A DNA stretch of 64,000 nt from Gluconobacter thailandicus F149-1 = NBRC 100600 (GTDB lineage: Bacteria; Pseudomonadota; Alphaproteobacteria; Acetobacterales; Acetobacteraceae), in the NCBI RefSeq assembly GCF_000964465.1, contig NZ_BANH01000008.1, positions 1 through 64,000 on the forward strand. The letters are read 5' to 3'. The notes beneath the pieces are model-generated. The model did no database searches. It was given only the letters and a program-made list of their open reading frames with translations, and was not told the DNA's origin. Below are positions 26,033 through 35,358 of the stretch, one piece after another. Each line of letters begins with the position of its first letter. Position 1 is the first letter of the stretch. A program made the translations under genes and the position numbers.

Positions 26033-26267
26033 ATAAAACATTTCTATCGTAAATATTCATTGTTAAAAGTTGTATATTGACGCTCAGATCCTTTCCTGCC
26101 TAATAGGGGGCGTCATCGACCTCCATAAGAAGGGCATCTCCATGATGTGTCGAATGTGTAGCTGGCAGCCGTCGTGCTGCCGTGTTTCCGCCGCCCGGAA
26201 ACCCCTTTCCCTATTTCCGTAATTTCCCGACAGCACAGACATGTCGGGCACCTGAAGGTTCGACATC

Positions 26268-26462
26268 ATGCTTGGTTCTACGGTTATCGAAATCAACGGT
26301 ATTTTTCTTGGCGTTGCCATTCTTGTCAGCACGACGGGCGCACGCCGGTTCTATGCAGCCCATGAAAGCGTTCGCGCGCTGCATAATGAAACAGTGGCGG
26401 ATCTTTCTGCCCTGCGGCGACGTGTTGCCCAGCACGCCCGGACTGTTTTGAAGCCGATCTGA
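26268..26462 (+). CDS. Small hypothetical membrane-anchored protein
   Basis: 64 residues. One N-terminal hydrophobic segment (VIEINGIFLGVAILVSTTGA) is followed by a basic amphipathic helix (VRALHNETVADLSALRRRVAQHARTVL). GAAGG lies about 10 bases before the ATG. It occupies an otherwise empty stretch between cysK and an ABC operon. No family recognised; real gene status rests on the ribosome site and the membrane-helix pattern. Confidence 0.5.
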   Translation: MLGSTVIEINGIFLGVAILVSTTGARRFYAAHESVRALHNETVADLSALRRRVAQHARTVLKPI

Positions 26463-26505
26463 AACTTATACCTCACGTTTCTTCCCTCACGGCTCTTCTC
26501 TTCCC

Positions 26506-26541
26506 TGAACTGTCAGCTAGAACGGAATCCTGAACAGTTCA
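26506..26541 (+). promoter_or_regulatory. Inverted repeat immediately before the ABC operon
   Basis: TGAACTGT (26506-26513) and ACAGTTCA (26534-26541) form perfect 8-base arms. The right copy is itself a palindrome TGAAC-A-GTTCA (26531-26541). It ends 4 bases before ATG 26546, so it would mask that start's ribosome site or act as an operator. Confidence 0.45.
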
Positions 26542-26545
26542 TCGG

Positions 26546-27532
26546 ATGGGAGTGCGCGTGGGGGAAAACGGTTTTTTGCGAATGGTCCGTGCCCTTTCGG
26601 TGAAGAGGGACGTCATCTTCGCCATAGCGGCACTGGGGCTTGTTGTTCTGGCAAGCCTGTGCGCGCCCCTTTATGCGCGTATGGCTGGCGTGGACCCGTT
26701 TTCTTCCAACGTTGCCGGGACGACCGTGCGTCATGGGCAGACGCTCGACCTGATGCAGCCCAATGACAATCCGCTTCACCTTGGTCTGACCCCACTGGGG
26801 CCGGACTGGTCTGCGAGTGCCTATAGTCTGGGTGCAGATTCTCAGGGACGGGATGTGGCGTCGCGCCTTCTTTATGGGGGGCGAAGTTCCCTTCTGATCG
26901 CGTCCGCCGCGGCGTTTTTGTGTCTGTGTCTATCGGGCAGTATCGGGATCTGTGCAGGATATTTTGGGGGATGGGTGGATATTCTGCTGTCCCGGCTTCT
27001 GGATATTCTCTGGGCGATTCCGGTTTATCTGTTCGCTATTTCCCTTTCCGTTGTTACGGTCGGCCACGGGATTCATTTGGGGTTCGTGACGCTTGGTGCT
27101 GACAGCTTCCTGATTCCCATCGGCATTATTGCGCTGGTCTATGTGCCTTATGCCGCCCGTCCGTTGCGTGCTCGTGTCCTGAGTTTATCACGGGCCGAGT
27201 TTGTGATGGCAGCGCGGGGAATGGGGGCGTCTGATTTTCGTATTCTCCGACGTGAAATCCTGCCCAATCTGGCGCCGTCCATGGTTGTTCTGGCACCTTT
27301 GGTCATGGCGCTCTGCCTTTTGGCGGAATCGGCATTGTCGTTCCTGTCGCTCGGTGTTCAGGCACCATCGGCTTCTTGGGGAACATTGATTCAGGACGGC
27401 GAAGGGCTGCTCTATACGCGCCCGATTGTGGCGATTGCTCCAGGTGTTGCCATCGTCATTACCGTGCTGGCCCTGAACATTCTGGGAAATGCCCTGCGCG
27501 ATTATCTGGACCCGAAGGGAGCCGGACGATGA
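26546..27532 (+). CDS. Peptide/nickel-type ABC transporter permease (OppC/DppC-like)
   Basis: 328 residues. An N-terminal membrane helix and a long periplasmic stretch (about residues 45-95) contain the OppC landmark LGADSQGRDVASRLLYGGR. Five more helices follow, with the EAA loop around ARGMGASDFRILRREILPNL. It pairs with the OppB-type permease whose ATG overlaps its stop (ATGA). The start is uncertain: ATG 26546 sits next to the inverted repeat, while GTG 26558 with GGGAG before it and ATG 26582 are possible. Order C-B-D-F is unusual, since B normally comes first. Confidence 0.88.
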   Translation: MGVRVGENGFLRMVRALSVKRDVIFAIAALGLVVLASLCAPLYARMAGVDPFSSNVAGTTVRHGQTLDLMQPNDNPLHLGLTPLGPDWSASAYSLGADSQGRDVASRLLYGGRSSLLIASAAAFLCLCLSGSIGICAGYFGGWVDILLSRLLDILWAIPVYLFAISLSVVTVGHGIHLGFVTLGADSFLIPIGIIALVYVPYAARPLRARVLSLSRAEFVMAARGMGASDFRILRREILPNLAPSMVVLAPLVMALCLLAESALSFLSLGVQAPSASWGTLIQDGEGLLYTRPIVAIAPGVAIVITVLALNILGNALRDYLDPKGAGR

Positions 27533-28512
27533 TCGCAGCGCTTCTGTCCCGTATCGGCCAGATGGCTCTCGTCATTTTCGGTATTTCCGTTCTGGTATTT
27601 TGCATTTTCTTTGCCACGCCGGGGGCAGATCCGACGGCACGCATCGCCGGGCGTGGAGCGAGCCCCCAGGTTATGGAACGCGTGCGGGCGGAATACGGGT
27701 TCGATCGGCCGTTGCCTGTTCAGTATGTGCGCATGATGGAGAAGCTGTTCGTCAGCCGCGATCTGACGTCTTTCGTCAATCACGGTCAGAAGGTCGTGCC
27801 GGAAGTCGCTTCTGCCGCTCCCGTGACGCTGTCTTTAGTGGTCTGGGCAGCGTTCTTCTGGGTAGCTGGATCTTTGGGAATTGGAATTGTCTCCGCTGTA
27901 ATGCGTGATAGCTGGGTGGACCGGTTTCTGATGGTGCTGGGGCTGATTGGCTTGTCCATGCCGGTCTTCTGGCTGGGCGAGGTCGTGAATCTGTTCACGC
28001 AGAGCCGCTGGCATGACACCTGGATGTTCCGCTGGGTGCCACCATTGGGCTATGTGCCGCTCACGGAAAACCCGCTCGGTTGGGCGCGATCTTTGCTTTT
28101 GCCGTCTCTGACACTCGCTGTGTCTTTTATGGGATTATACGCGCGCATCCTTCGTTCGGAACTGCTGTCCGCCATGGGTGAGGACTCTATTCGTACCGCT
28201 CGGGCCAAGGGGGCAGGACCTGCTCGTGTCTGGCTGTGGCACGGGCTGCGTTTGTCGTGGTTAAGCTATGTGTCGCTCTTCGGGCTGGATTTTGCACAGC
28301 TGCTTGGCGGTGGCGCACTCCTGACGGAAGTTGTGTTTGCCCTGCCGGGCGTGGGGCGATTGACCTATCAGGCCCTCGCTACCCTCGATCTGCCGCTCAT
28401 CATGGCAACGGTCATGTACGCCGCGATCTTTGTCGTGATTGCGAACGCGCTGGTGGACGGGATTTATACGTTGCTCGATCCGCGCATTCGGGAGGGGCAA
28501 CATGGGCGCTGA
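27529..28512 (+). CDS. Peptide/nickel-type ABC transporter permease (OppB/DppB-like)
   Basis: 327 residues, six membrane helices. The N-terminal family pattern is ISVLVFCIFFATPGADPTARI and the EAA loop reads RTARAKGAGPARVWLWHGLR. It forms the heterodimeric pore with the preceding permease. Start at ATG 27529 overlaps the upstream stop, and the stop overlaps the next start by 11 bases. Confidence 0.9.
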   Translation: MIAALLSRIGQMALVIFGISVLVFCIFFATPGADPTARIAGRGASPQVMERVRAEYGFDRPLPVQYVRMMEKLFVSRDLTSFVNHGQKVVPEVASAAPVTLSLVVWAAFFWVAGSLGIGIVSAVMRDSWVDRFLMVLGLIGLSMPVFWLGEVVNLFTQSRWHDTWMFRWVPPLGYVPLTENPLGWARSLLLPSLTLAVSFMGLYARILRSELLSAMGEDSIRTARAKGAGPARVWLWHGLRLSWLSYVSLFGLDFAQLLGGGALLTEVVFALPGVGRLTYQALATLDLPLIMATVMYAAIFVVIANALVDGIYTLLDPRIREGQHGR

Positions 28513-29455
28513 TTCCTTGCTCGATATTCAGAACCTGAAGTTGGATCTGCCGGATGGCCGACGCCTTCTGGAAGGCGTGTCCTTTCAGGTGCAGGCCGGT
28601 GAGGCGTTGGGTGTGGTCGGGGAATCCGGTTCCGGAAAAAGTCTGACGGCAATGAGTGTCATGGGGCTTTTGCCCGGCCTTCGAGCGTCTGGTCAGATCG
28701 TGTTTGCCGGACAGGATCTTGTCGGTCTGCCTGACAAATCCATGCGCAAGCTGCGTGGCGCAGGGATTGCCATGATCTTTCAGGACCCCATGACGGCTTT
28801 TCTACCCGTCCGTTCCATCGGGGCGCAGATTGATGAGCAGATTCGGCTGCATCAGCCTCTGAGTCGACGCGAAGCGCGCGCCCGGACGGTGCAGCTTCTG
28901 GGGCGAATGGGCGTGCCCGACCCGGTAATGGCGGCCAAGCGCTATCCCCACCAGCTTTCAGGGGGGCTGCGGCAGCGTGCGATGATTGCCATGGCGCTGT
29001 CCTGTTCTCCCGATTTGCTGATTGCGGATGAGCCCACAACGGCCCTCGATGTGACGGTGCAGGCCCAGATCCTGACGCTTTTGCGGGAAATCCGGGATGA
29101 GGGCGCAGGCGTGATGCTGATTACCCATGACATGGGCGTGGTCGCGCAGGCCTGCACGCATGTTGCGGTGATGTATTCCGGGCTGGTGGTGGAGCGTGGT
29201 CCGGTGCGGGATGTTCTCGACCGTCCACTGCATCCTTATACACAGGCTCTCCTAGCCGCCATCCCACCCTTGGAAGGGCCAAGGCCTGAGCGGCTTCCAA
29301 CCATTCCCGGACAGCCACCCACCCCGGAAAATCGACCGTCCGGCTGTGTATTTGCCCCGCGATGTAGCTTTGTGCGGCCAGACTGTGCAGTCCGTCCGGC
29401 ATTGATCGAAACAGAGGAAGGGCGGCGCGTGGCATGTGTCCTGTACGCAGCATGA
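28502..29455 (+). CDS. Peptide ABC transporter ATP-binding protein (OppD/DppD-like)
   Basis: 317 residues. Walker [10 protein letters not shown]-loop FQDPMTAF, signature LSGGLRQR, Walker [13 protein letters not shown], and the C-terminal oligopeptide-type extension with Cys-rich [15 protein letters not shown]. The start follows GGGAGGGGCAAC. It couples ATP hydrolysis to the two upstream permeases. Its stop overlaps the next ATG (ATGA). Confidence 0.92.
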   Translation: MGADSLLDIQNLKLDLPDGRRLLEGVSFQVQAGEALGVVGESGSGKSLTAMSVMGLLPGLRASGQIVFAGQDLVGLPDKSMRKLRGAGIAMIFQDPMTAFLPVRSIGAQIDEQIRLHQPLSRREARARTVQLLGRMGVPDPVMAAKRYPHQLSGGLRQRAMIAMALSCSPDLLIADEPTTALDVTVQAQILTLLREIRDEGAGVMLITHDMGVVAQACTHVAVMYSGLVVERGPVRDVLDRPLHPYTQALLAAIPPLEGPRPERLPTIPGQPPTPENRPSGCVFAPRCSFVRPDCAVRPALIETEEGRRVACVLYAA

Positions 29456-30387
29456 GTGTTCTTCTTGAAGCCCGGAGGCTTGAGAAACAATACAGACTGG
29501 GCGGTGGCCGTGTGCTGCACGCTGTTTCGGATGTATCGCTTCAGGTGCATCGGGGGGAGGCTCTGGCGCTTGTCGGGGAATCCGGCTGTGGCAAGTCGTC
29601 TCTCGGGCGTACGCTGATTGGTCTGACCCATCCCACCTCGGGCGAGGTTCTGTTTGACGGACAACGGATTTCTGGTCTGTCAGACCGTGCATTGCGCCCG
29701 TGGCGTGCCCGGATGCAGATGGTCTTTCAGGACTCCTCTGCGGCCTTTAATCCCCGCCGAACGGTAGGGGAGTCTCTCGCCGAACCCCTCCGGATTCATG
29801 GTCGCAAGAACATTCGCGCCCGCGTTGATGACTTGCTGGATCAGGTGGGACTGGCCCGCTCGGTGGCCGACCGATACCCACACGAATTTTCTGGTGGCCA
29901 ACGTCAGCGTTTGAATATCGCCCGTGCGCTCGTATTGGGGCCGGATCTTCTGGTTGCGGACGAGCCTGTCTCCGCGCTTGATGTTTCGGTTCAGGCGCAG
30001 ATCGTAAATTTGTTCCGGGATCTGCGTGCGTCGCTGGGCGTGGCGTGCGTCTTTATTTCCCATGATCTGTCCGTTGTCCGACAGATGGCGGACCGGATTG
30101 CTGTCATGTATCTGGGCAGCATCGTGGAAGAAGGGGACGGACTGGAGGTTCTGGATCGTCCGGCTCACCCTTACACAAAGGCTCTTCTGGATGCTGTTCC
30201 GCGCCCGGATCGTCCGTTGCCGCCGCCGTTAAAAGGCGATGTTCCCAGCCCGGTCAATCCGCCGTCAGGATGTCGCTTCCACACACGATGCCCGATCGCG
30301 CAGCCAAAATGTGCGACGGACCGCCCCAGTCTCCAGCCTTGTGGAACGGGGCGGCGCGTAGCGTGTCATTATCCGCTAGTGGCCTGA
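29452..30387 (+). CDS. Peptide ABC transporter ATP-binding protein (OppF/DppF-like)
   Basis: 311 residues. Walker A GESGCGKSS, Q-loop FQDSSAAFNPRRTV, signature FSGGQRQR, Walker B LLVADEPVSALD and a Cys-containing tail GCRFHTRCPIAQPKC. Second ATPase of the operon. No periplasmic binding protein is encoded next to these four genes, so it must be elsewhere. Ends 3 bases from the convergent LysE gene. Confidence 0.92.
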   Translation: MSVLLEARRLEKQYRLGGGRVLHAVSDVSLQVHRGEALALVGESGCGKSSLGRTLIGLTHPTSGEVLFDGQRISGLSDRALRPWRARMQMVFQDSSAAFNPRRTVGESLAEPLRIHGRKNIRARVDDLLDQVGLARSVADRYPHEFSGGQRQRLNIARALVLGPDLLVADEPVSALDVSVQAQIVNLFRDLRASLGVACVFISHDLSVVRQMADRIAVMYLGSIVEEGDGLEVLDRPAHPYTKALLDAVPRPDRPLPPPLKGDVPSPVNPPSGCRFHTRCPIAQPKCATDRPSLQPCGTGRRVACHYPLVA

Positions 30388-30390
30388 GTG

Positions 30391-31005
30391 TCAGTGTGAC
30401 GCTGTTTCGAACGCCAGCGGATAGAGGGACGCCACCAGAAGCAGGGCCATCGTGTAATTGAAGCTTTTCAGCAGCAGGGGGCGATGCAGCCAGCGTCTCA
30501 TGCCTGCGCCAAATCCGGCCCAGAGTGCCACGGACGGAAAGTTCACGAGGCCACAGATCAGACCAGCAATGGCGAGGTTGAAGAAGAACCCTTCCTTGGG
30601 CACGTATGCTGCAATGATTCCCACAGCCATGACCCAGGCTTTCGGGTTGACCCACTGAAAGCCGACAGCCTGCAGAAAGGTGATCGGCTGACCCCTGCCA
30701 TTGGCGTCTGGTGTGGAAGACGACATGGCAATCTTCCAGGCCAGCCAGAGCAGGTAGGCCGCGCTCGCATATTTCAGAGCCACATAGAACCATGGTGCAT
30801 GTTCAAACAGGCTTCCCAGGCCCAGCCCGAGCAGAACCACCATCACGACGAAGCCGAGTGCCACGCCTAGCATATGCGGAATGGTTTTCCGAAAGCCATG
30901 TGTCAGCCCTGAAGAGGCCAGCATCATGTTGTTCGGTCCGGGCGTTACGGAGGCGACAAACGTGAAGAGAACGAGCGGCGCGAAAGCCTGCCAGTAAGTC
31001 GGCAT
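30391..31005 (-). CDS. LysE/RhtB-family amino acid exporter
   Basis: 204 residues, six membrane helices, with the family pattern TPGPNNMMLASSGLTHGFRKTIPHMLGVALG cut across residues 22-51. These carriers export amino acids or their analogues. ATG 31005 is preferred: the frame reaches 31119 but the extra part is not LysE-like and would cover the regulatory repeats. It is divergent from a MocR-type regulator, a common pairing. Confidence 0.9.
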   Translation of the reverse strand: MPTYWQAFAPLVLFTFVASVTPGPNNMMLASSGLTHGFRKTIPHMLGVALGFVVMVVLLGLGLGSLFEHAPWFYVALKYASAAYLLWLAWKIAMSSSTPDANGRGQPITFLQAVGFQWVNPKAWVMAVGIIAAYVPKEGFFFNLAIAGLICGLVNFPSVALWAGFGAGMRRWLHRPLLLKSFNYTMALLLVASLYPLAFETASH

Positions 31006-31056
31006 GACGGAATTTCCTGTTGCAGACGGGATCGTCCTGCGCACTATGGCAGTTGC

Positions 31057-31107
31057 TACCGGAACAGTACCGGTACAATCTGGTAGCATTCTTTCAGACT
31101 GTACCGG
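31057..31107. promoter_or_regulatory. Three TACCGG direct repeats between lysE-type and MocR genes
   Basis: TACCGG at 31057-31062, 31068-31073 and 31102-31107, with start-to-start distances of 11 and 34 bases (about one and three helical turns). The third overlaps the MocR ribosome-binding region. Spaced direct repeats are typical of MocR/GntR-aminotransferase regulators. Likely operator for both divergent genes. Confidence 0.55.
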
Positions 31108-31117
31108 AGGTTTGACC

Positions 31118-32563
31118 ATGCCAGTTTCCGTTGCGCCATCCGGAATTCTGCCGGTTTGGAAGCCCGTTCGTGGGGCAGACAGAACCCTGGTCGAACAGCT
31201 TGAAGCCGAGCTGGCAGGGCGGATCGACGCGCATATGCTCAGGCCGGGCAGTCGCCTGCCGTCGGTCCGTAAAATGGCAGAAAGCGCGGGTTTGAGCCGC
31301 TATACGGTGATAGAGGCTTATGAACGTCTTCAGGCCCGAGGGTTGATCCTGTCCCGGCCGGGTGCCGGATACTTCGTGCGGCCACCTGTGGAACTTCCGG
31401 TGGTGGCAGAAGCTGTCGTGCAGAAGCAGACAGAGCCCTCCCGGCTTAATGTGACATGGCTCCTGCGTGAAATGTTTGGAACCGGAACGTCCGTAAAGCT
31501 CACAGCGGCATCAGGTGTTTTGCCGCCGCACTGGCTGGATGCTGATCTTGTGGCGGGTGCCATCCGGGCTAGTGCCCGTTCAGATGTCGAGGGGCTTCTG
31601 CACTATGGTCATCCGCAGGGGAGCTCGCAGTTGCGTAAACACATCGCTGCGATGTTGGGTGCACAAGGCATAGCGGCGCATCCGGATCATCATCTGATGA
31701 CAACGGCAGGTGTGACCCACGCAATAGATCTTGTGCTCCGGATGATGGTTCAGCCGGGTGACACAGTTCTGGTCGAAGACCCCGGATGGCCTCTGATTTT
31801 CGGGCGTCTTGCCGCTTACGGCGCGCGGATTATCAGTGTTCCCAGGCGGCGGGAAGGTCCGGATCTGGCGATGCTGGAGCAGTTGGCTGCGGAGCATCGT
31901 CCGAAGCTCTTTCTGATCAACAGTGTGGTCCATAACCCGACGGGCTACACGTTGGGAGCCGCCGCTGCACATGATGTGCTTCGTCTCGCCGAGAAGCATG
32001 ATTTCATGATTCTGGAAGACGATACTTACGCGGATTTCTATGATGGAACAGCCATTCGTCTTGCCTCCATGGACCGTCTGCAACGCGTCATTCTCGTCAC
32101 CGGGTATGCCAAAACGCTGGCAGCCGGACTGAGGGTTGGCGTTCTGGCTGCGAGGCCGGATCTGGTGGCCCGTCTGATTGATCTCAAGCTTCTGGCAGGT
32201 CTCTGTACGCCGCAACTTGGAGAAAACGTCATGACACGTTTGCTCAGGGAAGGGCATTACGGGCGGCATCTGCTGAGGCTCCGGCAAAAGGTCAATCAGG
32301 CGCGGCAGAAGTGCGTTGATGCGCTGATGGCCTGTGGCCTGAACGTACCGTATCTGCCACCGGCGGGAATTTTTGTCTGGGCGGATTGTGGGCAAGATTC
32401 AGAAGCGGTGGCGCGCGCTGCGTCTGAGGCTGGGATGCTGCTGGCGCCTGGGACGCTTTTCTCATCCACGCAGGCACCGTCCACCATGTTGCGCTTTACG
32501 GTGAGTGCTGTGGAGCAGGCAGAACTCTGGCCAGCCTTGGCGTCCCTTCTCAGAAGGACATAA
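31118..32563 (+). CDS. MocR-family PLP-dependent regulator (GntR HTH + aminotransferase domain)
   Basis: 481 residues. The N-terminal GntR winged helix (residues ~15-85) has LPSVRKMAESAGLSRYTVIEAYERL. A fold-type I aminotransferase-like domain follows, with a PLP lysine in VTGYAKTLAAGLRVG and ILEDDTYADFYDG. Such proteins sense PLP or amino acids and control a divergent transporter or enzyme; here the target is probably the LysE exporter. Start follows GGAGG. Confidence 0.93.
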   Translation: MPVSVAPSGILPVWKPVRGADRTLVEQLEAELAGRIDAHMLRPGSRLPSVRKMAESAGLSRYTVIEAYERLQARGLILSRPGAGYFVRPPVELPVVAEAVVQKQTEPSRLNVTWLLREMFGTGTSVKLTAASGVLPPHWLDADLVAGAIRASARSDVEGLLHYGHPQGSSQLRKHIAAMLGAQGIAAHPDHHLMTTAGVTHAIDLVLRMMVQPGDTVLVEDPGWPLIFGRLAAYGARIISVPRRREGPDLAMLEQLAAEHRPKLFLINSVVHNPTGYTLGAAAAHDVLRLAEKHDFMILEDDTYADFYDGTAIRLASMDRLQRVILVTGYAKTLAAGLRVGVLAARPDLVARLIDLKLLAGLCTPQLGENVMTRLLREGHYGRHLLRLRQKVNQARQKCVDALMACGLNVPYLPPAGIFVWADCGQDSEAVARAASEAGMLLAPGTLFSSTQAPSTMLRFTVSAVEQAELWPALASLLRRT

Positions 32564-32688
32564 TTTTCCATGTTGCGAAATTGCAACGGATGGCACTGCA
32601 GAGTCAGAAATCATACGATATAAAATTGACACACTAAGAATAAAAACTTTCCAATGCCGGGTCTGATATCCAATGAAACGGAATCCCA

Positions 32689-35091
32689 ATGCCCCGAGCA
32701 TCTCGGCTTCTTCTGTCCGGCGTTGCTCTGGCTGGTCTGATTGCAGGCTCTGCCAGCGCGGCTATCCAGAACCCCCGGCATCATCACGCGACCACGACAA
32801 AAAAAGTATCTCCTCAGTCAAAAACGACTGCGAGCCGGCCTAAGCCGTCCGTCCAATCGGGATCGGAAGCCGTGACTGTTCGGGCGCATCGGAGTGGACC
32901 GCATAGTGCGGTGGAAGTTATCAACCGCCAGACGCTGGACCATTTCGTCGCGGGTACAAGTCCGATGCAGGTGCTGGCCCTGACCACGCCGGGCGCTAAT
33001 TTTGCATCCGATGATGCTTTCGGTCTCGATACTGTGGCGAATACGCTCTATGTGCGCGGCTTCAATCAGACCCAGCTCGGCGTTTCCCTGGACGGTATTC
33101 CGATGGGCGGCCAAGGCTTTCATAACTGGAACGGCCTTGGCGTTGACCAGATGGAAATTCAGGAAAATATCGAGAGCTTGACTATGTCTCAGGGGGCGGG
33201 AGCACTGGATACACCGTCTGCACAGACCCTCGGTGGGGCGATTACGTTCACCTCCAGTGATCCGGAAAACAAGGCTGGTGGCCGTATCAGCCAGCTCTTC
33301 GGCAGCAACCACGGTTTTCGCACATTTGCGCGGGCTGACAGTGGTGTGCTGAATGCAAGCGGGACGAAATTTTATGCCGCTTATGCCCGCACAGCACAGG
33401 ATCTTTGGAAAGGCTACGGAGATCAGCAGGAGCAGCAGGCCAATTTCAAGCTGGTGCAACCTGTTGGAGACCGCGGCAAGATTACAGCCATTTTCGATTA
33501 TTCAAATTTCGAGCAATACAATTACCTCAGCCTGACCAAAAACATGTGGCAGAAGATGGGGCGTAATACGACCTATCTCAAACCGAATTATGAACTGGCC
33601 AAGGAATACGCGACCTACGCCCAGAATGGCGGTGTCCCGAGCAATCTGGAAGGCATTCTGTCCAATGATGAAATTGGCGATTACGCCTATGACGGAACCC
33701 AGACACAGCGGAATTACATGTCTGCCATTACGGGAGATTTTAAGCTTTTCCCGAATGTGGATTCCAGGACGATTGCTTACGCGCATGTTTCGAACGGCGA
33801 TTACAGTGCGACCAATCCGTTCCTGACGTCGCCCACCTCTCAGGTTCCGATGGTCATGGAAACCGGGCATCCGGATGTGCGGCGACTAGGGTTTGTGCAG
33901 AATTTCGATATTCAGGCCGGCCATCATAACGATATCAAGACGGGTATCTGGTACGAGAACGACCGCTTTAATTACCCGATGGAAATGTATGAGGATGGGG
34001 TGGATAAACCACATTCGTCCATTTCAAACTTCAAGAACGGTACAAAGTGGTGGGAAGACTCTTTCAATACCAATACCTTCCAGTTCTACCTGCAGGACAC
34101 ATACCATATTCTTCCTGAAATGACGGTGACAGCCGGGTTCAGGTCTCTTCTTCAGACGACCCATGGTGGTACCAGCATTGATAATTCGAGCACGCTTTCA
34201 GACTGGGGCGTTTATTACAGCCATCCAGCATCCGGAAGCCTGACGGCTGCCAATGCGTTTCTGCCGCATTTCAATTTCGATTATCATTTCCTGAACCAGC
34301 ACGAAGTCTATTTCGACATTGCCGAGAACATGCGCGCCTATGACTATGGCGCGCAGAGTGGAAGCGGAAATGCCTGGGGTGGGTTGGGGAATTCCAATAA
34401 TTCTGCACAGTCTGTTTTTAACGCAAACCAGAAGACGCTGCGTCCGGAGCGGACGTGGAATTACGTTGTCGGGTATCGCTTTAACTCGCACTTCTTTTCC
34501 GGCAGTGCGGATTTTTATCATACGGATTATTATAACCGGCTGGCTGGTATCACGAGCGGCTCAACGGGGAATACCTACAGCGCCTTCATGAATGTGGGTC
34601 ATGAAACCATGAATGGGGCCGATGTTGCGGGTACGATCCGGCCCTTTTCCGGATTGGCTATTACCAACAGTTTCAGTTGGAACAACGCAACCTATGAAAA
34701 TTCAAGACTGCCCTATAATGGTAGTTACATCAGTATCAAGGGAAATCATCAGGTCTATTATCCGAAGTTCATGTACAAGGCGAACGTAACATATACGTGG
34801 AAGCGTGCGACGTTCAATTTCAATACGACTTATACCAGTGCGCGTTACATGACTTATACAAACGACGAGAAAATTCCCGCATACTGGACCTCTAATCTTA
34901 CTGCGACGTATGATTTCGGAAAAATCGGGTTTGTTCAGAACTTCCAGACGTCTTTTGGTGTCACGAACCTGTTCAATCAGGATTATATTGGTGGCGTATA
35001 TGGCGCCGCTTCTGTCTCCGGGGACGACAATGCAAATCTGTTCGTCGCTGCTCCCCGACAGTTTTTCGGGACCGTCTCAGCAAAGTTCTGA
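32689..35091 (+). CDS. TonB-dependent outer-membrane receptor
   Basis: 800 residues: a signal peptide (MPRASRLLLSGVALAGLIAGSASA), a short His/Lys-rich linker, the plug domain with YVRGFNQTQLGVSLDGIPMG and LGGAITFTSSDP, and a long barrel ending FFGTVSAKF with the terminal Phe expected of outer-membrane proteins. Substrate unknown. It ends at a strong terminator, so it is transcriptionally separate from the xdh operon. TTGACA at 32626-32631 may be a -35 element, but no clear -10 follows. Confidence 0.9.
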   Translation: MPRASRLLLSGVALAGLIAGSASAAIQNPRHHHATTTKKVSPQSKTTASRPKPSVQSGSEAVTVRAHRSGPHSAVEVINRQTLDHFVAGTSPMQVLALTTPGANFASDDAFGLDTVANTLYVRGFNQTQLGVSLDGIPMGGQGFHNWNGLGVDQMEIQENIESLTMSQGAGALDTPSAQTLGGAITFTSSDPENKAGGRISQLFGSNHGFRTFARADSGVLNASGTKFYAAYARTAQDLWKGYGDQQEQQANFKLVQPVGDRGKITAIFDYSNFEQYNYLSLTKNMWQKMGRNTTYLKPNYELAKEYATYAQNGGVPSNLEGILSNDEIGDYAYDGTQTQRNYMSAITGDFKLFPNVDSRTIAYAHVSNGDYSATNPFLTSPTSQVPMVMETGHPDVRRLGFVQNFDIQAGHHNDIKTGIWYENDRFNYPMEMYEDGVDKPHSSISNFKNGTKWWEDSFNTNTFQFYLQDTYHILPEMTVTAGFRSLLQTTHGGTSIDNSSTLSDWGVYYSHPASGSLTAANAFLPHFNFDYHFLNQHEVYFDIAENMRAYDYGAQSGSGNAWGGLGNSNNSAQSVFNANQKTLRPERTWNYVVGYRFNSHFFSGSADFYHTDYYNRLAGITSGSTGNTYSAFMNVGHETMNGADVAGTIRPFSGLAITNSFSWNNATYENSRLPYNGSYISIKGNHQVYYPKFMYKANVTYTWKRATFNFNTTYTSARYMTYTNDEKIPAYWTSNLTATYDFGKIGFVQNFQTSFGVTNLFNQDYIGGVYGAASVSGDDNANLFVAAPRQFFGTVSAKF

Positions 35092-35117
35092 TTTTTCTGT
35101 TGCAAGAACCCCGCAAA

Positions 35118-35145
35118 CACCCGGCCATCGTGCCGGGTGTTTTTA
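35118..35145 (+). terminator. Rho-independent terminator after the TonB receptor
   Basis: ACACCCGGC (35118-35126), a 6-base loop and GCCGGGTGT (35133-35141) form a perfect 9-base stem followed by a T run (35141-35145). Confidence 0.9.
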
Positions 35146-35358
35146 TATTGTGACTTTCGATTGAGTGCGCTCTCGAAAAAGCAACGCATCATGCGTATCT
35201 TGGTACTGGACGGCAACGCCCGCGATAGTGCACGAGTCTGCTAGTCTTCCCCTTTCCATATCCGGGATTCCCCGCTTTTTTCAGGGTCGCATTTTGCCAG
35301 TCCATCCAGAATTCTTTCTTTTGTCAGTGCAGGTTTCGCGTTCAGGGAGGCAGATGTG

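Noticed and set aside
26077-26106. TTGACG and TAATAG as a promoter for the small gene at 26268
   Set aside because: The -10 is poor and the spacer is 18 bases; the distance to the gene is over 150 bases. Not strong enough to list.
35165-35358. A 64-codon frame upstream of xdhA
   Set aside because: No ribosome site, mixed composition, and it runs into the xdhA leader with GGGAGG serving xdhA. Judged to be noise.
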